From assembly GCA_965263375.1 (NCBI GenBank), contig OZ253669.1:1984001-2048000 (forward strand): a DNA stretch of 64,000 nt, written 5' to 3'. Below, piece after piece: positions 43,411 through 52,308 of this stretch (the stretch's first letter is position 1; every line of letters starts with the position of its first letter). The notes under the pieces are model-generated. The model was not told the origin of the DNA. It did no database searches and worked only from the letters and a program-made list of their open reading frames with translations. Source of the stretch: JAJFFW01 sp965263375 (GTDB lineage Bacteria > Pseudomonadota > Alphaproteobacteria > Caulobacterales > Parvularculaceae). The position numbers and the translations under genes are program-made.

Positions 43411-44481
43411 TTAGCGCGTCTCCAACAGACAAGCATCACCATATGAATAAAAACGATAATGCTCAGCGATAGCGTGTTTGTACGCGTTCTTCATCCGATC
43501 AACACCCGCAAGCGCACAGACTAGCATAAATAATGTGGAACGCGGCAAGTGAAAGTTTGTAATTAATCCGTTCACAACTTTAAAATGGTAGCCTGGGGTG
43601 ATAAAGATCGAAGTCTCATTAGCAAACGGCTTCATTCGTCCCGCCTCATCGGCGGCGCTTTCTAATAAGCGCAGGCTCGTCGTCCCCACCGCAATCACGC
43701 GCCCGCCTTTATCGCGGGCCTCGTTAATGGCGTCGGCGCCATCCTTGCTGACCTCGCCCCATTCGGCATGCATAACATGATCTTTCGTGTCATCCGCCGT
43801 AACAGGAAGAAACGTGCCCGCCCCAACATGCAGCGTCACCATCGTACGGCGGACACCAGCATCATCTAATTGCGCAAAAAGATCATCCGTAAAGTGAAGG
43901 CCCGCCGTCGGAGCAGCGACAGACCCTTTTCGATCAGCATAAATCGTCTGATAACGTTCTTTATCCGCGTCATTTAAGGGACGCTTGCGCGCAATATATG
44001 GCGGCAAAGGGGGCGCGCCCGTGGCCGCAAGAGCGGCGTCGAACGCCCCCCACCCCTTATTAAAGCGCAAGCGCGCCGACGCACCATCGCGTGCGATAAC
44101 ATCAGCCAAGAAACCTTCACTAAAATCGATCTGATCCCCAACTTTCAAGCGCTTTGCGGGCCTAACGAATGCGTCCCACACCGTTGCGTCATTCGCTCCA
44201 TGCTCAGCGATATGCTTGTGTAAAGTTACATCGACCGCCACATCACCGCCGCCGCCAGCCGCCCGCGCAGGGCGCATTCCCGTCAATTGTGCGGGAATAA
44301 CTTTCGTATCGTTAAAGACCAGCAAATCATTTGGGCGCAAAAGATCCGGCAAGTCACGAATATACCGGTCCTCATCCCCATTGGTCCCGACATAGAGCAA
44401 ACGGGCGCCATCTCGCGCCGCCGCCGGCTCAAGAGCGATCCGGTCTTCCGGCAGGTCAAAGTCAAAGTCATCTACGCGCAT
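43411..44481 (-). CDS. queA: S-adenosylmethionine:tRNA ribosyltransferase-isomerase
   Basis: 356 residues from the ATG at 44481. It transfers and isomerises the ribosyl group of SAM onto preQ1-tRNA to give epoxyqueuosine. Family blocks: FDFDLPEDRIALEPAAARDGARLL, LVFNDTKVIPAQLTG, AAPTAGLHFTDDLFAQLDDAGV, TLHVGAGTFLPV, VGTTSLRLLESAA, TNFHLPRSTLFMLVCALAG. It probably forms one operon with tgt. Confidence 0.96.
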   Translation of the reverse strand: MRVDDFDFDLPEDRIALEPAAARDGARLLYVGTNGDEDRYIRDLPDLLRPNDLLVFNDTKVIPAQLTGMRPARAAGGGGDVAVDVTLHKHIAEHGANDATVWDAFVRPAKRLKVGDQIDFSEGFLADVIARDGASARLRFNKGWGAFDAALAATGAPPLPPYIARKRPLNDADKERYQTIYADRKGSVAAPTAGLHFTDDLFAQLDDAGVRRTMVTLHVGAGTFLPVTADDTKDHVMHAEWGEVSKDGADAINEARDKGGRVIAVGTTSLRLLESAADEAGRMKPFANETSIFITPGYHFKVVNGLITNFHLPRSTLFMLVCALAGVDRMKNAYKHAIAEHYRFYSYGDACLLETR

Positions 44482-44513
44482 CAAAGACGCCTATGCCATT
44501 CCAGATTAAGAGT

Positions 44514-45362
44514 TTATACGCCGCCATGGACAAGCATACCGTCATAAGCGGGCTCAACCCCGGCCGGTAAAATGTCCTTCAATGTCTGATAATCCATCGT
44601 GACATGCAGGTTTGTCAAAATCGCCCGCTCCGGCTTAATGCGGGCGATCCACTCCAATGTCTTATCCAAATGCGCGTGCGAACCATGAGGACGGTATTGC
44701 AGCGCATCGACGATCCAAACCTTTACCCCCGCCAGAATTTCAAAGCTTTCCTCCGGCAGGCCCACAACATCGCTTGAATAAGCGATATCGCCGAACCGAA
44801 AACCTAAAGAATTGACCGAGCCATGATATTGCAAGAAGGCCTGGACGGGGATTTCGCCGCTCGGCCCCTCAATAGAAAAATTCTCACCACAGGGCGGCAT
44901 ATCACGTTTGTCTAAAATAGCCGGATACGAACTGCCTGGCGCTTGCCGGAAGCAATAGTCAAACCGGCTCATCAATTCCCCCGCTGTCTCATCATCGATA
45001 TAGACCGGAATCCGCTGGCGCATTGCGATGGCGAATACGCGCAGATCATCTATCCCGTGTGATTGGTCCGCATGATCGTGCGTAAAGAGCACCCCATCAA
45101 GGCGCGAACACCGCGCATCCAAAAGTTGCGGGTTCATATCAGGGGAAGTATCAACCAGCACCGATGTCACCGCATCATGAGCGAAGTCTTTATCTTTATG
45201 TCGACGCTCAACAAGGATGGAACAGCGCCGCCGCCGGTTTTTTGGCTCAGACGGGTCACACGCCCCCCAATTCCCCGCGCCATCTGGCCCACCAAAACGC
45301 GGCACGCCGCCCGAAGACCCGCTGCCTAAAATCGTGACTTTTAAATCGCCATTTTCACTCAT
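44514..45362 (-). CDS. MBL-fold metallo-hydrolase (PhnP-like)
   Basis: 282 residues. Starts TILGSGSSGGVPRFGG; metal site FTHDHADQSHGIDDLR (HxHxDH); later ALQYRPHGSHAHLDKTLEW and TNLHVTMDY supply further His ligands. It resembles PhnP-type cyclic phosphodiesterases and alphaproteobacterial MBL proteins always encoded after tatD. The start overlaps the tatD stop (ATGA). Exact substrate unknown. Confidence 0.88.
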   Translation of the reverse strand: MSENGDLKVTILGSGSSGGVPRFGGPDGAGNWGACDPSEPKNRRRRCSILVERRHKDKDFAHDAVTSVLVDTSPDMNPQLLDARCSRLDGVLFTHDHADQSHGIDDLRVFAIAMRQRIPVYIDDETAGELMSRFDYCFRQAPGSSYPAILDKRDMPPCGENFSIEGPSGEIPVQAFLQYHGSVNSLGFRFGDIAYSSDVVGLPEESFEILAGVKVWIVDALQYRPHGSHAHLDKTLEWIARIKPERAILTNLHVTMDYQTLKDILPAGVEPAYDGMLVHGGV

Positions 45363-46150
45363 ATGCGCCCCCGGCCTTGGGCCGCCCGCGAAAACAGACG
45401 GAAAAAATTATCCGTGGTCGCCTTAGCAACTTCTTCTAAGTCAACACCTTTAATCTCAGCCAATTTTTCCGCCACATGGGGAAGATAAGCGGGCTCATTC
45501 CGCCGTCCGCGCATGGGCACGGGTGCAAGATAAGGACAATCCGTCTCTATAATAATCCGTTCAAGGGGTGTTTCTTCAGCCACGGCGCGAACATCTTTGG
45601 CATTTTTAAAAGTGATGATGCCAGAAAACGCGACATAGCCCCCCATTTTTAAAGCGGTCTTGGCGAGCTCCGGCCCGCCAGTATAGCAATGCAACAAGGG
45701 GGTAAAAGGTTTACGCGCATTAGCCTCGCGCAATATTTCGGCCATTTCATCATCTGCATCGCGGGTATGAATAATGAGCGGCAGACCCGTTTCTTGGCTC
45801 GCCGCAACATGGCTTTGAAAAACCCCGCGCTGAACCGCGCGGTCTGAATATTCATAGTAAAAATCAAGACCACACTCGCCGATGCCAACGACATCGTCGT
45901 CCACAGCCAAATCAATCAATTTTTGTGCGGTTAAGTCCATCGCATCTTTCGCATAATGCGGGTGAACCCCAACAGACCGCCAAATAAAATCATGGGCCGA
46001 CGATATCTTCTTAATTGCCTCAGTCGAGCTTAACTGATCACTAATCGTTAACATCGCCCGTACGCCATTTTCCCGCGCAGCCGCTATTACGGCGTCTAAA
46101 TCTTCCTCATATTTATCAGAGTGCAGATTAACGTGACTATCGATTAACAT
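45359..46150 (-). CDS. TatD-family deoxyribonuclease
   Basis: 263 residues, TIM-barrel metal-dependent hydrolase. It begins MLIDSHVNLHSDKYEEDLDAVI, with the alphaproteobacterial SHVN version of the first metal motif; other ligands are in GIGECGLDFYYEY, HTRDADDEM, LLHCYTGGPELA and ETDCPYLAPVPMRGRRNEPAYL. TatD enzymes are Mg-dependent 3'-5' DNases or quality-control hydrolases. Encoded between holB and the MBL hydrolase. Confidence 0.9.
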   Translation of the reverse strand: MLIDSHVNLHSDKYEEDLDAVIAAARENGVRAMLTISDQLSSTEAIKKISSAHDFIWRSVGVHPHYAKDAMDLTAQKLIDLAVDDDVVGIGECGLDFYYEYSDRAVQRGVFQSHVAASQETGLPLIIHTRDADDEMAEILREANARKPFTPLLHCYTGGPELAKTALKMGGYVAFSGIITFKNAKDVRAVAEETPLERIIIETDCPYLAPVPMRGRRNEPAYLPHVAEKLAEIKGVDLEEVAKATTDNFFRLFSRAAQGRGRI

Positions 46151-46204
46151 AGCGCCCAGCTTTACCCTACGATTTGCTTACTTTTTAGCCCCATAGCGAG
46201 CGAT

Positions 46205-47236
46205 TTAAGCGATTTTAAGATCAAGCGCACGCATTAAAGAGCGATGCATCGCGCCGATCATTTGTGATCGGTCAAGGTTTACCGCCTCCCCGCGCGTAAG
46301 GAAAGTCGAAAGCTGCTCAAAGGCGGCGACCAGCTGTGCTGGCGCGACATTCGCAAATGGTCCGCTGACAGGGTCCCCCGCCGCTGAGGCGCGCGCAGCA
46401 TCGCTCACCGCCTCAAGCAAGAGGGGGGCAAACACCTCCCATCTTGCGTCCCCAGCCTTTCCGGTCAGGCTTTGCGCGACTTGGGCAACACTACCGCGCG
46501 CGGTTAACGCGGCCAAAAAATCTTCCAGCGCCGCAACCGCCTCGCCGCCTTCGCCTTTCGCGAGCCCAAGGGCGTAGCCCGGTCTTCCGCGAGAGGCTTC
46601 AGCGATACGTGCAACGTCCTCACTCACCCCTTCGCGCCTTAGAAAATCTTGTACGACTTCCTGTCCAACGGGGCGAAAATCAAGCCGGCGACACCGCGAT
46701 CGGATGGTTGCGATCAATCGCCCGGGCGCATGACAGACCATAAGCAACAAAGCATTTTTCGGCGGCTCCTCTAGCGCCTTCAGCAATGCGTTGGCTGCAT
46801 TTCGATTTAACTCATCAGCCGCATTAATAATCGCAACGCGCCAACCGCCAAATGAAGCGGTGCGGTTTAAAAACTCAATAAGTTTACGGATAGTATCAAC
46901 GGTAATTTCCGTCTCAAACCGACCTTTTTTGTCATCCCAGCGCCTTTCGGCGATAAAAAGATCCGGATGGGCCCGCTGCGCCACAAGACGCGCGATCTTG
47001 TTGTCCGCCGCAACACCCAGAGAACCCTCTTCCACTAAAGCTTCAGGACCCGCCAACAGCGCCCGCGCCGCGCGATAGGCAAATACCGATTTACCAAGCC
47101 CCTCCGCCCCGGTGAGCAACCAACCATGGGAAAAAGCGCCGTCATCGATATAACGGCGCACTTGGGCTTCGAGCGCCTGATCGCCAACCCAGTCATTTCG
47201 CTCATGGGGGCCGAGGAGGTCTTCTCCATCGCTCAT
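46205..47236 (-). CDS. holB: DNA polymerase III subunit delta'
   Basis: 343 residues, clamp-loader AAA+ subunit. P-loop GAEGLGKS at residues 43-50, then NAADELNRNAANALLKALEEPPKNALLLMVCH and SRCRRLDFRPV (sensor and arginine-finger region SRC). It acts with delta and tau/gamma to load the sliding clamp. ATGA overlap with the tmk stop shows coupling. In many relatives metG lies between holB and tatD; here only 54 bp separate them. Confidence 0.93.
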   Translation of the reverse strand: MSDGEDLLGPHERNDWVGDQALEAQVRRYIDDGAFSHGWLLTGAEGLGKSVFAYRAARALLAGPEALVEEGSLGVAADNKIARLVAQRAHPDLFIAERRWDDKKGRFETEITVDTIRKLIEFLNRTASFGGWRVAIINAADELNRNAANALLKALEEPPKNALLLMVCHAPGRLIATIRSRCRRLDFRPVGQEVVQDFLRREGVSEDVARIAEASRGRPGYALGLAKGEGGEAVAALEDFLAALTARGSVAQVAQSLTGKAGDARWEVFAPLLLEAVSDAARASAAGDPVSGPFANVAPAQLVAAFEQLSTFLTRGEAVNLDRSQMIGAMHRSLMRALDLKIA

Positions 47237-47934
47237 CTTTCGGCCCCGCCAGCTGTTGAAACTAGCACTGATAAGTGGTCACCGAAACGCTCATTGAGTG
47301 CATTCATCAACCTGGAAGTCACGGTTTCTATATCCTCGCCCGCATCAACGATAACGCATCGTTTAGGGTTGTCCGCTGCGATTTGGGCGAATGCTGCGGT
47401 GACCTTCGCTTGGAATGAAGCGCCCTTATCTTCAAAGCGATGCTCATCTTTATCGCCCGGCGTCGCCCTAGCGAGCCCTAGATCGGGGTCTAAAGTCAAC
47501 ATAAACGTTAGATCAGGCCCATCGTCGCCCACCACAAGCTGATACAGCTGGTTCAAAACACCAAGCTCAACCCCGCCAGCATAGCCCTGATAAGCGAGCG
47601 TTGAGTCAGCAAAACGGTCACACAGGACAATCTCGCCCCGCTCTAAAGCTGGACGGATCTTCTTGTCCAAATGTTCCGCGCGCGCCGCATTCATCATCAA
47701 CGCTTCTGACAACGGCGTCCAGCGATCTACAGGACCAGAGACAATAAGGTCTCTAATAGCCTCCGCCCCTGCGGCGCCGCCCGGTTCGCGCGTAACTGTA
47801 ACGGCGCAACCTATTTTGCGCAGTTCCTCGGCCAGCCTTTTTGTTTGTGTTGATTTGCCGACGCCGTCGCCGCCTTCAAAGGTGATAAAAAGACCTCGGC
47901 CAGCTTGGTTTTGATCTGTATGAGCCGTCGGCAT
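47233..47934 (-). CDS. tmk: Thymidylate kinase
   Basis: 233 residues from the ATG at 47934, with GAGTAGG as ribosome-binding region overlapping the dac stop. P-loop EGGDGVGKST, then TREPGGAAGAEAIRDLI, LCDRFADSTLAYQGYAGG and the LID region. It phosphorylates dTMP to dTDP for DNA synthesis. Operon with dac upstream and holB downstream. Confidence 0.95.
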   Translation of the reverse strand: MPTAHTDQNQAGRGLFITFEGGDGVGKSTQTKRLAEELRKIGCAVTVTREPGGAAGAEAIRDLIVSGPVDRWTPLSEALMMNAARAEHLDKKIRPALERGEIVLCDRFADSTLAYQGYAGGVELGVLNQLYQLVVGDDGPDLTFMLTLDPDLGLARATPGDKDEHRFEDKGASFQAKVTAAFAQIAADNPKRCVIVDAGEDIETVTSRLMNALNERFGDHLSVLVSTAGGAER

Positions 47935-47935
47935 C

Positions 47936-49156
47936 CTACTCCTCAGTGAGCTCTGCCTCGCCCACGGCGTCTTCATTCACGTTTTTGCTGCGATCTGGTT
48001 TAGCAAGCAGTTTTTTCGCTGCAAGTCCCACTCGGCCAAAGAAGCCGACCTCGCTCACCCGCCTGCCCGCAAATAGCGGATATTCACTCGCCCCGCCATC
48101 TGGGTGGGTTAGCTTTATAAAGCCAATTTGCTGCGCTTCGACAATCGGCGCGGCGACAGGTCCTTCATAAACCAAGGTTGCTTTTACATCCTCAAGCTGT
48201 GAGCGATGGACAATCATCTCAATATCATCGCGCGTAATGAGCGGTACGCTTTTCGCTTTACCGCCAAAGACTTGCGCCTCGCCAACGATGTCACCTGGTT
48301 TAAAGAATGACTTTGTCGCAAAATCACTAAATGAAATTTGCATTAAACGGCGTGCTTCATTCGTACGCGCCTTATTGCTGTCCAGTCCATTGATGACGAT
48401 AATACGCCGATCATCACCCTTTACGGCTGATCCAACCAGGCCATACCCAGACTCTTCCGTATGACCCGTTTTCAAGCCATCAGCGCCGCCAAACGCATCC
48501 AGCAAAGGGTTACGGTTTGACTGGCGAATATTCTCCCAAACGAATTCTTGCTCTGAGAACATCTCATAAAATTCTGGGTATTCGCTAATAATCTTGCGCG
48601 CCAAAATCCCAAGGTCGCGCATACTCATCTTCTGGTTTGGATCAGGCCAACCGGATGCATTTGCAAATGTGGAATCTTTCATGCCCCATTCGCGCGCCTT
48701 TTGTGTCATCAATTTTGCGAAGGCTTGCTCTGTGCCAGCGATATTCTCCGCGATCACAATACATGCGTCGTTGCCAGACTGGACAATCACACCGCGCAGC
48801 AAATCCTGGATTTGGATCTTTGTATCGACCCGCACCCACATTTTAGAGCCTTCCATACGCCAGGCTTTTTCACTGACATAAAACTCATCGGTCACAGATA
48901 AAGCGCCTGCTTTAATCTTTTCGAAAACGATCGCCACCGTCATCAGCTTACTCATTGAAGCTGGCGCCGTCGGCGTTTCCGCATTTTTCGAAAACAATAC
49001 GTCGCCGGTTTGATAATCCATGATCAATGCATAATCGGCAGGCGTTGTTATCGGTTGCGCGAGCGCCTGACCATAAAGCGCAGTAAATCCGCCAAACGCG
49101 GCAAGCACGCCGCCAAGGGCGCGTTTAATGATAGCGGGGCGATTTTTCATCAGCAT
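47936..49156 (-). CDS. D-alanyl-D-alanine carboxypeptidase (PBP5/6-type)
   Basis: 406 residues with a signal peptide ending near ALAQP. Serine peptidase S11 motifs: SxxK at 67-70 (SMSKLM), SGN as VQSGND, and KTG in GLKTGHTEESGYG. The C-terminal PBP5_C beta domain and a Lys-rich end follow. It trims the terminal D-Ala from peptidoglycan pentapeptides in the periplasm. GGAGAAGG precedes the ATG; an ATG two codons later is possible. Confidence 0.94.
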   Translation of the reverse strand: MLMKNRPAIIKRALGGVLAAFGGFTALYGQALAQPITTPADYALIMDYQTGDVLFSKNAETPTAPASMSKLMTVAIVFEKIKAGALSVTDEFYVSEKAWRMEGSKMWVRVDTKIQIQDLLRGVIVQSGNDACIVIAENIAGTEQAFAKLMTQKAREWGMKDSTFANASGWPDPNQKMSMRDLGILARKIISEYPEFYEMFSEQEFVWENIRQSNRNPLLDAFGGADGLKTGHTEESGYGLVGSAVKGDDRRIIVINGLDSNKARTNEARRLMQISFSDFATKSFFKPGDIVGEAQVFGGKAKSVPLITRDDIEMIVHRSQLEDVKATLVYEGPVAAPIVEAQQIGFIKLTHPDGGASEYPLFAGRRVSEVGFFGRVGLAAKKLLAKPDRSKNVNEDAVGEAELTEE

Positions 49157-49313
49157 TTACTCAACCTTCTCCCATGCATTCGTTTTTAAAGTGGTCGTAT
49201 AAAAGTGGTGGTATATAAGCCAAGCGAACTCGTTATGGCCAAAGATCTTACGGTAAAACATCAGGCTTTATTATGGCGCCAATGATTAAGCGTTAATTAT
49301 GAAAGCCTTCTCA

Positions 49314-50645
49314 TTACTGGGAAAGCCGCGATGTAATAAATACTTGTTCATATCCAGCATCGGCCGCCGCCTTTCGCCAGGCCTCAGCGCTTGTTAAATC
49401 ATGATAAGGCCCGATGACGAGACGGTGACGAAGCTCGCCGTTTTTCTCCACAGGTTCGATTTTCATCGGTCCATATCCTACAAAAGCCTTTGCAGCAGCG
49501 TCCACTTCGGCAAAGTCGCGAAAATCTTCCACCACCAGCCAATGAACCATTAAAGCCTCAGAGGCTATATTTTCATCAGAAGATATCTCCCCCGGCGGGG
49601 TGTAGGAAACTTTTACAGCATTATTTGAAGGCTTATCCGCAGCGCCTACGGAGACTTTATTGTATCCCGCCGCTAACGCAGCCACATAGGCTTGCCTCGC
49701 CTCCGCCGCCACCCTATCCGCAGCCGCGGATTCTACTGCCGCTGTGTCTGCAGCCACCATTTCTGCTGGTTGCGTAGCCATCGGCGTTGACGCTGTCACC
49801 GTCTGAAGGTCTGGCTTTATAGTCGGCGCTAAATCAACAGAAGGCTCCTTAAAATACGCCCCTTCGGAATTTATATGGACGGACGTCAATTGCAGGGCGG
49901 CTGGTTGCGCCGCAACCGATGCTTGATATGCGTCTTGCGCGGAGGGGCCGTTCATTCCAACAATCGAATTGCCTGGATTACGTTGAATTAGATCGGCTAT
50001 TGGATCGCCGCTCCCTTGAAAATTGGGCTGACTTGGGGCTGAGTTGGACTGGCTCTGCGATTGATAGGATCTCGTTTGATTCAAACCGCCGCGATGAGGT
50101 TCCCCCTCACGTCGGGCCATTCTCTTTCGCCCCTTTTTGTCCCCTGGACGCGGCGCTTTAGCCATCAATTCAGCCGGCCGTAAATAACGCACGCGAACAC
50201 GCGCCAACCCTTTATTCTCAAAGCCGAGGGCGCGGGCCGCCGCTTCCGATAAATCGATAATTCGATCATCCACAAAGGGGCCGCGATCATTAACGCGAAC
50301 AGTAATGGAGCGGCCGTTTTCAAGGTTATCAACGCGCACAATCGAGGGGAGAGGCAAGGTTTTATGGGCTGCAGACAATCGGCGCTTATCAAAAACCTCG
50401 CCATTGGCTGTCGGCCCGCCCTGGAATGCATCACCGTACCATGACGCCAGCCCCCGGCGATCATAGTTCGGGTCTTCTTTCGGGTAATACCAACGCCCAT
50501 CCACCTGATAGGGTTTGCCTATTTTAAAATGCGGCTTAGAGCCAGGCTGAGGCGTGGCGCATGCCGCCAAAAACGTAAACAAGAGCGCCGTCAAAGCGAA
50601 CGGACGCCAGCTATTTCCAAACTGTTGTAATTTGACGTAGACCAT
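49314..50645 (-). CDS. rlpA: Septal ring lytic transglycosylase RlpA with SPOR domain
   Basis: 443 residues from the ATG at 50645 (AGGAAAAGAG upstream). A lipoprotein signal ends in FLAACATP. The double-psi beta-barrel is GLASWYGDAFQGGPTANGEVFD, AAHKTLPLPSIVRVDNLENG, VNDRGPFVDDRIIDLS. A long Ala/Gln/Ser-rich linker follows, then a C-terminal SPOR domain (HWLVVEDFRDFAEVDAAAKAF ... LVIGPYHDLTSAEAWR) that binds denuded septal glycan. It acts at the division site. Its ~160-bp gap from dac may hold the dac promoter. Confidence 0.93.
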   Translation of the reverse strand: MVYVKLQQFGNSWRPFALTALLFTFLAACATPQPGSKPHFKIGKPYQVDGRWYYPKEDPNYDRRGLASWYGDAFQGGPTANGEVFDKRRLSAAHKTLPLPSIVRVDNLENGRSITVRVNDRGPFVDDRIIDLSEAAARALGFENKGLARVRVRYLRPAELMAKAPRPGDKKGRKRMARREGEPHRGGLNQTRSYQSQSQSNSAPSQPNFQGSGDPIADLIQRNPGNSIVGMNGPSAQDAYQASVAAQPAALQLTSVHINSEGAYFKEPSVDLAPTIKPDLQTVTASTPMATQPAEMVAADTAAVESAAADRVAAEARQAYVAALAAGYNKVSVGAADKPSNNAVKVSYTPPGEISSDENIASEALMVHWLVVEDFRDFAEVDAAAKAFVGYGPMKIEPVEKNGELRHRLVIGPYHDLTSAEAWRKAAADAGYEQVFITSRLSQ

Positions 50646-50799
50646 AGCTCTTTTCCTGGGGCCATTCGCCCAATCTTTCAAGAAAAGCCATGATTAAAAT
50701 GTTATTTGGCGTACAGGCGACTTGTCATTTAACGCAATGGCAATTAAGAGGGCTCTTCTTGCCACTAGCCGCCTTATTTCAATCGAAGCGGCGTTAACC

Positions 50800-50889
50800 G
50801 GAGGGGTGGCAGAGTGGTCGAATGCGGCGGTCTTGAAAACCGTTGAGCGTGTGAGCGTTCCGTGGGTTCGAATCCCACCCCCTCCGCCA
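50800..50889 (+). tRNA. tRNA-Ser (anticodon TGA)
   Basis: A 90-nt class II tRNA. Acceptor GGAGGGG pairs with CCCCTCC; anticodon loop CTTGAAA with TGA; long variable arm; T-loop GGTTCGAATCC; discriminator G and encoded CCA. It reads TCA and related codons. Confidence 0.97.
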
Positions 50890-51132
50890 CTTTCCATATC
50901 TCGCGCTGGCTCGCTTTGCTCGCAGCTCCGATGGGGCGCGCTGACCGCGCGGCGGGCGCTTGCCCTTGCGAACCCTTTGGGTTCGAATAATCTCCCGAAC
51001 GCTCCGCCACTATTTGCCTCGCGGCGCGAAGCGCCTCCGGCTGGGCGAGCTGGCCGCTCGAAACGCAGTCGCGTTTTGTATCTTCAAAGTTCGAAATAAC
51101 CCGCGAACGCTGCGCCACTATTTCGCTCGCGG
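50864..51132. repeat. Iterated tRNA-Ser 3'-end-like repeats
   Basis: After the true tRNA 3' half (50864-50889) come two decayed copies of T-arm, acceptor and CCA: 50979-51009 and 51088-51117. Each starts with a GTTCGAA T-loop and ends in GCCA. The CCA ends are 120 and 108 bases apart. The second and third are followed by CTATTT...CTCGCGG; 51004-51024 is identical to 12487-12507 behind tRNA-Ser(GCT). Confidence 0.65.
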
Positions 51133-51309
51133 ACAATCGCTTTACGATGTCCTCCGCGAGGGCGGCCAGGCCGTTGTCGTAGCCAAAATAAGAGCACGAA
51201 AACCTAACGAACTTGTCATTGTTTCCTATATGGCCCATTTCGCTTCGCTCGCAGCTGAGGCGAGGTCGCCATGCACACATGAAAGTGACAATCTGCGTTC
51301 CTATTTTTA

Positions 51310-51338
51310 TTGACAATTAAAGATCCAAGATTATTTAT
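51310..51338 (+). promoter_or_regulatory. Candidate sigma70 promoter of the SulP operon
   Basis: TTGACA (51310-51315) followed after 17 bases by ATTTAT (51333-51338), about 80 bp upstream of the first gene. The -10 match is weak. Confidence 0.35.
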
Positions 51339-51344
51339 CTTCGC

Positions 51345-51380
51345 ATCTTCATATCTGCATGATCTTGAATATATGAAGAT
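51345..51380. promoter_or_regulatory. Inverted repeat, probable ArsR-type operator
   Basis: ATCTTCATAT (51345-51354) and ATATGAAGAT (51371-51380) are perfect complements 16 bases apart, just downstream of the promoter-like TTGACA and 36 bp before the first gene of an operon that encodes an ArsR repressor. Confidence 0.5.
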
Positions 51381-51416
51381 TTTATAACAGTTTAGTCGAA
51401 TGAGGACAACAAGCAG

Positions 51417-51890
51417 ATGCCAATTACTGAAAATGAGATTGCACAAGCCCGCACAGCGTGGGGTGACGCCCTTATCGCCATCTCCAAGGCCTATGAAACA
51501 GACGGAATTGACGGCGCCCGCGCGGTCGCGGACGAGGTGCTTGACGCCGCCTATGGCTACAACCTTGGCCCTGTATTATTCAAACCAACCCTAGCAAGCG
51601 GAGAAAAGACATTCCGCCCGACCAAGAACGGCGCTTTATCTTACTTCGTAGGGCATGACTCAGATTTTCCGCTCGACAGCGGCTTTGGCATTAAGGGCTG
51701 GCGCGAGGTCGTTTCACAAACAGCCGCAACATTTATTGACGGCGATATCGCTATGTGGATGGGCTGGGTTACGATGACGGACAAAGACGGCGCCGTCACC
51801 AAGGTTGATAAAAGTTGGGGATACAAGAAAGACGAAAACGGCGTAGTACGAATCGTGCTGCACCATTCGTCTTTGCCATACCAACCATAG
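51417..51890 (+). CDS. NTF2/SnoaL-like protein
   Basis: 157 residues with the outline of a SnoaL-type cone: N-terminal helix ITENEIAQARTAWGDALIAISKAY, a middle VGHDSDFPLDSGFGIKGWREV stretch, then strands ATFIDGDIAMWMGWVTMTDKDG, KSWGYKKDENGVVRIVLHHSSLPY. No signal peptide. Function unknown; related proteins are sometimes labelled phosphoribosyl-AMP cyclohydrolase, a name not supported by any visible motif here. First gene of an operon with an ArsR regulator and a SulP transporter. Confidence 0.65.
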   Translation: MPITENEIAQARTAWGDALIAISKAYETDGIDGARAVADEVLDAAYGYNLGPVLFKPTLASGEKTFRPTKNGALSYFVGHDSDFPLDSGFGIKGWREVVSQTAATFIDGDIAMWMGWVTMTDKDGAVTKVDKSWGYKKDENGVVRIVLHHSSLPYQP

Positions 51891-51930
51891 GCGTATACCG
51901 ACTAACCGCCGTCGCTATAGGAGAACCATT

Positions 51931-52284
51931 ATGCCAAACCGTCTGGTTGTAGCCAAAGAATTGGCCGACATCTTCAAAGTCATTGCGCACCCTGATCGCA
52001 TTAGACTGATCGAAGAACTGCGGACTGGCGAACAAGATGTTAACTCCCTCGCGAATGCGCTTCAACTGCCCGGTCCGCGTGTTTCTCAACATCTCGCCTT
52101 AATGCGCGCTAATCGCATTGTTGAGGAACGGCGGGACGGTCGGCATCATTTCTATCATTTGATCCAACCGCAAATCGCGGGCTGGATTGTTGAAGGCGTC
52201 GACTTTGTCGAAGGACGAATGAACGGCGTCACCAAATCCCAAATCAAATCAGTACGCCGCCTTTGGACGGCGACAGACAGCTAA
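51931..52284 (+). CDS. ArsR-family transcriptional regulator
   Basis: 117 residues, winged helix: LADIFKVIAHPDRIRLIEELRTGEQDVNSLANALQLPGPRVSQHLALMRANRIVEERRDGRHHFYHL. No CxC or other classic metal-binding Cys pair; the HH in RDGRHHFYH belongs to the wing. GGAG precedes the ATG. Lying between the NTF2-like gene and the SulP transporter, it probably controls the operon through the inverted repeat at 51345-51380. Confidence 0.9.
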   Translation: MPNRLVVAKELADIFKVIAHPDRIRLIEELRTGEQDVNSLANALQLPGPRVSQHLALMRANRIVEERRDGRHHFYHLIQPQIAGWIVEGVDFVEGRMNGVTKSQIKSVRRLWTATDS

Positions 52285-52308
52285 ACCTATTTTTATCGGA
52301 GAACATTG

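Larger units (their letters stand above)
50890..51416. other. Region between tRNA-Ser(TGA) and the NTF2-like gene
   Basis: 527 bases. The first half is the GC-rich repeat block described above. From about 51300 the composition turns AT-rich and contains a promoter-like sequence and an inverted repeat ahead of the NTF2-like/ArsR/SulP operon. No gene found. Confidence 0.5.

Noticed and set aside
45359..46150. TatD inactivated because the first HxH motif reads SHVN
   Set aside because: The SHVN form is, to my knowledge, common in alphaproteobacterial TatD proteins and the other metal ligands are intact.
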